From NCBI RefSeq assembly GCF_011058165.1, contig NZ_JAALEG010000042.1:1-50308 (forward strand): 50,308 nucleotides of DNA, given 5' to 3'. A model generated the notes under the pieces. It had not been told where the DNA came from. It ran no database searches and saw nothing but the letters and a program-made list of their open reading frames with translations. Both the position numbers and the translations under genes were made by a program. Source of the stretch: Rhodococcus aetherivorans (GTDB lineage Bacteria; Actinomycetota; Actinomycetes; Mycobacteriales; Mycobacteriaceae). Below are positions 45,761 through 50,308 of the stretch, in pieces (positions within the stretch are counted from its first letter, which is position 1; each line of letters begins with the position of its first letter).

Positions 45761-46476
45761 GCACGCCGCGGACGGTGATCGGTGCGGTGGCCACCTCGTA
45801 CACCGCCTGCGCCGTCGCCGCCAGGCCGGCACCGGGTGGTGCCGGTATCGGGCAGGTCCACGCGCCTCGCCGCGGCGCCACCGACCTCAAGCCAACTTCT
45901 TTCCCCAACGCGACGGCGGCGCCCGACCGACCGTGCGAGGCAAAGACTTGTTCCTGAACGTGCTCGCGATCAGTTGGGTGCGGGAGGCCGCCTTGACCGA
46001 TGAGACGTCCGGCGGCGCGCTCGAAGACATCATGCGGGCGGGTTGGGCCACGTGACCTCACGGTCAGCGGTCTCGACACGCTTTGTCACGTCGGTCGAGA
46101 AGCTTTCGGGTTGCGACCGACAACGCTGCCCGCGGTTCTGGGGGCGGTCTAGAGCCTCGACCGCGCCCGCGGTCCCCTCGCGTGCGGGGCGCGGCGAGAT
46201 GGTGAGTGACGTGCAGGCCCCCAGCGCAACGCATACCCGCGTAAATGCAGAGCTGGACGTCCGTAGCCTCAAGTGTCATGTACCGCGCAACTCCTCCCGC
46301 GCAATGGAGTTGAGGGTGCAGTTTCCGGTGGGTGGGGATGGTGTGGTCGTGCCGACGTTGGCGGTGTGGGCCCGGTGTCCGAGGTTGTCGGGGCGGTGAG
46401 GATCGGTGCCGCTACGTCACCGCGGTGCTCGTCGCCGGCCGCCGGCGGGGGTGCGTGGTCGGGGACGGGGCGCTGG
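45761..46476. other. Region of about 700 bp with no recognised gene
   Basis: No intact gene was found on either strand. A plus-strand reading near 45932-46055 ends in DLFLNVLAISWVREAALTDE and has protein-like composition, but no family or start is convincing. The stretch adjoins the transposase remnant and may be a decayed insertion or deletion scar. Confidence 0.45.
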
Positions 46477-47040
46477 TTATGAGCGCACGTGCATGCGTTC
46501 TCCTTGGGGGCCGAAGATTGCGAGCACTTCGCAGGGGGTGGGTCCGGGGTTGCCGATCCAGTGCGGTGTGCGGGTGTCGAATTCGACCACTTCTCCGGGT
46601 TCGAGCACTATGTCGCGGCTGCCCAGGATCAGGCGCAGCCGGCCGTTGAGCACGTAGAGCCACTCGTAGCCTTCGTGGGTTTGCAGCGTCGGGTGGGCGA
46701 CGTCGTCCACGGTGGGCAGCACCATTTTGAAGGACTGCAGGCCCCCGGGGCGGCGGGTCAAGGAGATGAAGGTCCGGCCGTGCCGGGTCACCGGCTTGGA
46801 CCGGATTCTGGGGTCGCCGGTGTCCGGGGCGTCGACGAGTTCGTCCAGTGCGACCCGGTGGGCGCGGGCGAGGGGGAGCAGCAGCTCGAGGGTGGGCTTG
46901 CGCTGTCCGGATTCCAGTCGGGAGAGGGTGCTGAGCGAGATGCCGGTCTCCTCCGCCAGGTCGCTCAGGGTGGCTTCCCGTTCGAGTCGAAGCTGTCGCA
47001 GTCTCGGGCCCACGTTCTTCAAGACGTCCTGGTCTTCCAT
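46477..47040 (-). CDS. XRE-family regulator with C-terminal cupin domain
   Basis: This 187-residue protein has an N-terminal XRE HTH (about 12-66: LRQLRLEREATLSDLAEETGISLSTLSRLESG) and a C-terminal cupin barrel with HEGYEWLYVLNG and LEPGEVVEFDTRTPHW. Such proteins sense small ligands and control adjacent metabolic genes. It is divergently transcribed from the reductase-methyltransferase gene with a 78-nt shared region carrying TTTGCCAT repeats. There is no SD before the ATG, and CACACT 7 nt upstream may be a -10, so the transcript may be leaderless. Confidence 0.92.
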   Translation of the reverse strand: MEDQDVLKNVGPRLRQLRLEREATLSDLAEETGISLSTLSRLESGQRKPTLELLLPLARAHRVALDELVDAPDTGDPRIRSKPVTRHGRTFISLTRRPGGLQSFKMVLPTVDDVAHPTLQTHEGYEWLYVLNGRLRLILGSRDIVLEPGEVVEFDTRTPHWIGNPGPTPCEVLAIFGPQGERMHVRS

Positions 47041-47060
47041 TTCGCTCAGTGTGCCGCAGC

Positions 47061-47090
47061 TTTGCCATTACGGCAAGGATGTTTGCCATA
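47061..47090. promoter_or_regulatory. Operator-like repeats in the XRE-cupin/reductase divergent region
   Basis: TTGCC-ATTAC-GGCAA (47062-47076) is a perfect 5-bp inverted repeat, and TTTGCCAT recurs as a direct repeat at 47061 and 47082, 21 bp apart (two helical turns). The sites lie between the XRE-cupin start (47040) and the reductase start (47119). Autoregulation by the XRE protein is inferred. Confidence 0.6.
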
Positions 47091-47118
47091 TCTCGGGAGG
47101 GGTTTGCACCCTGGAGGC

Positions 47119-48690
47119 ATGACGGAGAACGAGAGTTTCGATGTGGTGGTGGTCGGCGGCGGCGCTGCCGGTTTGAGTGGTGCGATGGTGCTGGGGCGGT
47201 CCGGTCGCCGGGTGCTGGTGCTCGACGCGGGTGAGCCTCGCAATGCTCCGGCCGAGCACGCCCACAACTATCTCGGCCGGGAAGGGGTGCCCCCGCTCGA
47301 CCTGCTGGCCGACGGCCGGGCCGAGGTGGCGGCGTACGGGGTGGAGCTGGCGAGCGACCGCGTGACGGCCGTGACCCGCACCGAGCACGGTTTCGCCGTG
47401 GCCACCAACAGCGGACGCGAGGTCACCGCCCGGCGGGTGCTGGTCACCACCGGGGTGGTGGACGAACTGCCCGATGTCCCCGGCCTCGCCGAACGCTGGG
47501 GCCGCGACGTGCTGCACTGCCCCTACTGCCACGGCTGGGAGGTGCGCGGTCGAGCGATTGCGGTACTGGCGACCAGCCCGGTCGCGGGACACCAGGGTCT
47601 GCTCTGGCGCCAGCTCACCGGCGACGTCGTCCTCGTCGTCGCCGACGGGGTCGAGCTGCCGGCCGCCGACGTGGAGCGGATGGCCGCGATCGGGGTGCGG
47701 ATCGAGCACGGCACTGCGCGGGAGGTCGTCACCGACGGCGACCGGCTGATCGGGGTGCGTCTGGCCGACGGCTCGCTGCTCGAGCGCGAGGCGATCGTGG
47801 TGGCCTCGCGGCCGCAGGTATGCCTCGACTTCCTGACCTCCCTCGGCCTGGAGCCGCAGCACGTCGAGTGGGGCGGGGTGCCGGTGGGGTCGGTGATTGC
47901 GGTCGACCCGGTGGGGGCGACCGCGGTGCCGGGCCTGTACGCGGCCGGCAACGCCACCGACATCGGCATGACCCTGATCGGCGCGGCCGCTCACGGCACC
48001 CGGGTGGGAGCGTTCGTCAACGCCGACCTGGCCGCCGAGGACGCCGACCGCGCGGTCGGCGAGCGCCGGGCCGAGCTGTTCGAGCAGCCCGCCTGGGAGG
48101 ATCGCTACTCCGGGGAGCGGGTCTGGAGCGGACGCGTCAACCCCCAACTCGAGGCCGAGGTCTCGTCCCTGACACCCGGACGGGCCCTGGACGTGGGCTG
48201 TGGTGAGGGCGCCGACACGGTCTGGTTGGCCGGCCGCGGCTGGTCGGTCACGGCCCTGGACTTCGCGGTCGCCGCCCTGGAGAAGACGGCCGCGCACGCA
48301 GCCGAGGCCGGCGTCGGTGACCGTGTCACCACGGTTGCCGCCGACGTCCGCAGCTGGCAGCCCGGCCAGCAGCGATGGGATCTGGTGTCCTCGCAGTTCC
48401 TGCATCTTCCCGACGGCGGGATGGTCGAGCTGACCCGGCGCCTCGGCTCCGCGGTCGCCCCCGGTGGCACCTTGCTGGTGGTCGGTCACCACCCCGACGA
48501 CCTGGCGACCGGGCTGCGCCACGGTCACCACTGGTTCCTCTTCACCCCCGAGTCGCTGATTCCGGCGCTCGAGGACGGTCAGTGGGAGGTCGAGCTCTGC
48601 GAGGTCCGGTCCCGGACCACGGCACACCCGCACTCCGGGGAGCAGGTCACCGTCCGCGACTCGGTGCTGCGGGCGCGACGACGCGGCTGA
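47119..48690 (+). CDS. Fusion of thioredoxin-reductase-like FAD oxidoreductase and class I SAM methyltransferase
   Basis: This 523-residue protein has two domains. Residues 1-310 form a low-molecular-weight thioredoxin-reductase-like unit: FAD motif GGGAAG (13-18), redox pair CPYC with HGWE (Cys134, Cys137) and FAD-contact AGNATDIG. The usual GxGxxA/G NADPH motif is degenerate (VLATSPVAGHQGLL), so NADPH use is uncertain. Residues about 340-523 are a class I methyltransferase with motif I LDVGCGEGAD. The GliT-like reductases with CxxC oxidise or reduce dithiols, and the methyltransferase may methylate the same thiol. The ATG follows GGAGG closely. The gene is divergent from the XRE-cupin regulator, which probably controls it. 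Confidence 0.9.
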   Translation: MTENESFDVVVVGGGAAGLSGAMVLGRSGRRVLVLDAGEPRNAPAEHAHNYLGREGVPPLDLLADGRAEVAAYGVELASDRVTAVTRTEHGFAVATNSGREVTARRVLVTTGVVDELPDVPGLAERWGRDVLHCPYCHGWEVRGRAIAVLATSPVAGHQGLLWRQLTGDVVLVVADGVELPAADVERMAAIGVRIEHGTAREVVTDGDRLIGVRLADGSLLEREAIVVASRPQVCLDFLTSLGLEPQHVEWGGVPVGSVIAVDPVGATAVPGLYAAGNATDIGMTLIGAAAHGTRVGAFVNADLAAEDADRAVGERRAELFEQPAWEDRYSGERVWSGRVNPQLEAEVSSLTPGRALDVGCGEGADTVWLAGRGWSVTALDFAVAALEKTAAHAAEAGVGDRVTTVAADVRSWQPGQQRWDLVSSQFLHLPDGGMVELTRRLGSAVAPGGTLLVVGHHPDDLATGLRHGHHWFLFTPESLIPALEDGQWEVELCEVRSRTTAHPHSGEQVTVRDSVLRARRRG

Positions 48691-48862
48691 GCCGGAACGG
48701 TCGTGACGAGACAGGCCATCGACCGTGCGGTCGACACCCGCGCCGGCGCACCGACGGCCGCCGTTGCCGAGCCCGTGGCACCGCGCGACGGTGCCGCTCG
48801 TGTCGCGGCGGACCTCGCCCACTTCGACGAGGTGACCCCACCGCCGGTACCTCCGGCCGGCG

Positions 48863-49584
48863 GTGCGACCCGCACAGCAGACCATCGCGCAACTGCCGGC
48901 GTTCCTCGACAGCGCCGACCTCGCTCCGGTCGTCAAGGCGGCCGCCCAACTCGAGATCACCCACCCGGAGTGGACCTTCGCGGTCTTGGCCGATCAGACC
49001 GGGGCCAAGGCGACGAGCACAGCCTCGCACCGGTACAAGAAGGCCAGGACATCGCTCTCGCCGCCGGATTCAGCATCCCGCCGCTGCCCGACCTGGGCGA
49101 AACCCTCGCCGGCAAGGGCGTCGTCGATGTGGACGCGATACCGTTCCGGGCGTGCGCGGAGCTGGTGGTGCGCTGACGGCCGGCACAAGAATCCCTATGC
49201 CGCCTCGGTGTCTGTCCACGACGACTACCGGCGGATGCGGCTACTGGTGACCGACGACGGCAAGGCCGGCGCCGCCCTGCACGGCGACGAGATCGTCTCG
49301 GTGTCCGCGCACCGGGACTGCGCCCACCCGCGCGCGGCACGCGCGATGGTCCGGTACGCCACCGCGCTCGATGGCCGCCGTCTGGACTGTTCGACACCGT
49401 GCTGCCGGACCTGTATGCCGAGGCCGGGCTCGTGCCCGCCGCGCGAGTGCGGTGGAACGACGACTACTCCCCTGCCGGCTGGGACTACGACAACTTCCGC
49501 GCCTTCAATCATGGCCGCCGGGACGTGGTGTTCCTGGCCGACGACCCCGACCGGGTCGGCGGCGGGTATCCCCGGGGGCTATGA
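48863..49584 (+). pseudogene. Frameshifted gene with GNAT-like C-terminal part
   Basis: A continuous protein-like reading is broken by at least three apparent single-base deletions. The order is QTIAQLPAFLDSADLAPV and WTFAVLADQTGAKATST, a shift near 49045, then ALAAGFSIPPLPDLGETLAG, a shift near 49171, then NPYAASVSVHDDYRRMRLL, a shift near 49389, then VLPDLYAEAGLVPAARVRW, GWDYDNFRAF and DVVFLADDPD. The last part resembles GNAT-type acetyltransferase sequences (moderate resemblance only). A GTG at 48703 heads a further coding-like stretch that may belong to it. Frameshifts could be real or assembly errors. Confidence 0.55.
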
Positions 49585-49801
49585 GCTTGCGTCTGCCGTG
49601 ACGTACCCGCCCGTACCATCCCCCGTGCACTCGATAGCTGTTCTTCGCACAGGCCAGGTGCGATCGCGGTGACGGGTTCGGAGGGACGCAATCGGCGACA
49701 AGCGAGACCGGACACGGACATGCCGGAGGTGGTTCCTAAGCTGGAGTTGCCCGGTTTCCGTCGACGGGCGGAAGGACGTCCGCAGGGAGAGTGGAGTGGG
49801 T

Positions 49802-50308
49802 GTGGAGCCGAGGGTGAGCGAACCTGAACTCAGGGATCGCGTGCAACGCCTGCTTGCCTTTCTGGCCGAGCTCGTCAAAGCACGGAGCGCACCTGTCCGT
49901 ACCCTCGACAAACACCGTGCCGTGATGTCTCTCGACGAGGGAAACCTCGACGTCGGCCTGACCGCCGATGCCGCGGCAGGCGACGTCTTCCTCCGTGCGC
50001 GGCGTCTTGTTCTCGAAGATCCACCGCGTCCTCCCGCGCTGGTCGCGAAGTATGTGCAGGGAGCAATCGACAACTCTGCCGCTGAACCCCCGCTCGACCC
50101 ACAGGCCCCCGACGCCGTCGACGGCGTCGAGACCTGGTTGGCGCAATGGCGGGCATGGGCGGCTGTGGATCGGGAACGACGGCCCGCGTCGCAGCTGTAC
50201 ACGTTCCTGCAGCATGCGATGCTGGACCTCGACGCCCAACCGGAATCGCTCGAGCTCGTCGTCGCATCGGGGTTGCTGCACCTCTCCGACGATGTTGCAG
50301 GCGCGCGG
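49802..50308 (+). CDS. N-terminus of a large unidentified protein (cut by window edge)
   Basis: The 169 visible residues run without a stop to the edge: an N-terminal helix SEPELRDRVQRLLAFLAELV, then VRTLDKHRAVMSL, acidic loops, and WLAQWRAWAAVDRERRPASQLYTFLQH. The pattern resembles, from memory and only weakly, N-terminal regions of very large actinobacterial AAA-ATPase/helicase-like proteins. No nuclease, helicase or Walker motif is visible in this piece. Start GTG 49802 has GGAG 5 nt upstream; an in-frame GTG at 49814 is an equally good alternative (GGAG 6 nt upstream). Confidence 0.6.
   Translation, partial: MEPRVSEPELRDRVQRLLAFLAELVKARSAPVRTLDKHRAVMSLDEGNLDVGLTADAAAGDVFLRARRLVLEDPPRPPALVAKYVQGAIDNSAAEPPLDPQAPDAVDGVETWLAQWRAWAAVDRERRPASQLYTFLQHAMLDLDAQPESLELVVASGLLHLSDDVAGAR

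Overview
The window is high-GC actinobacterial DNA, most likely from Rhodococcus or a close mycolate-containing relative. This is inferred from the mycobacterial-type dCTP deaminase, an F420-type PPOX protein, two MpaB/DUF2236 proteins, very large LuxR (LAL) regulators, and several starts that look leaderless (a TANNNT-like -10 box 6-7 nt before ATG/GTG). The species cannot be fixed from the sequence alone. No rRNA, CRISPR array, complete insertion sequence or prophage was seen; one tRNA-Gly(CCC) is present.

1-12.7 kb is a divergent catabolic island. The leftward arm (4886 to 1) encodes a quinone-oxidoreductase-type MDR, a TauD-type dioxygenase, a BKACE/DUF849 beta-keto acid cleavage enzyme, an MFS transporter and a small serine hydrolase that runs off the window. 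The rightward arm (5517-11398) encodes an acyl-CoA dehydrogenase, an acyl-CoA ligase, a PHA-synthase-like protein, a MaoC-type (R)-enoyl-CoA hydratase and a PhaZ-like hydrolase, mostly joined by 4-nt start/stop overlaps, followed by an AraC-type regulator. The arrangement suggests uptake and activation of an acid, beta-oxidation, and storage as or recovery from a polyester. The substrate is unknown.

12.7-20.6 kb is mostly housekeeping or stand-alone genes: a YeiH-like membrane protein, tRNA-Gly, an esterase, a TetR/MpaB divergent pair around a clear inverted-repeat operator, dcd, a patatin-like phospholipase, a PPOX protein and an alpha/beta hydrolase. 20.8-29.4 kb is a complete Dpp/Opp-type ABC importer with three tandem paralogous substrate-binding lipoproteins, two permeases and two ATPases. 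29.4-36.4 kb carries a GH15 glucosidase/trehalase translationally coupled to a hydrolase-OsmC fusion, an NTF2-like/SDR pair, a secretory lipase, a nucleoside-deaminase-like protein and a small secreted protein.

36.4-45 kb has two giant LAL regulators facing each other, a cytochrome P450 and a second MpaB-family gene; two copies of a 95-bp repeat flank this block. 45-46.4 kb is a decayed junction: the 3' end of a zinc alcohol dehydrogenase abuts a frameshifted IS110-type transposase remnant. 46.5-48.7 kb is a divergent pair, an XRE-cupin regulator and a thioredoxin-reductase-like/SAM-methyltransferase fusion, sharing an operator-like repeat. 48.7-49.6 kb holds a multiply frameshifted gene, and the right edge is the N-terminus of a large unidentified protein.
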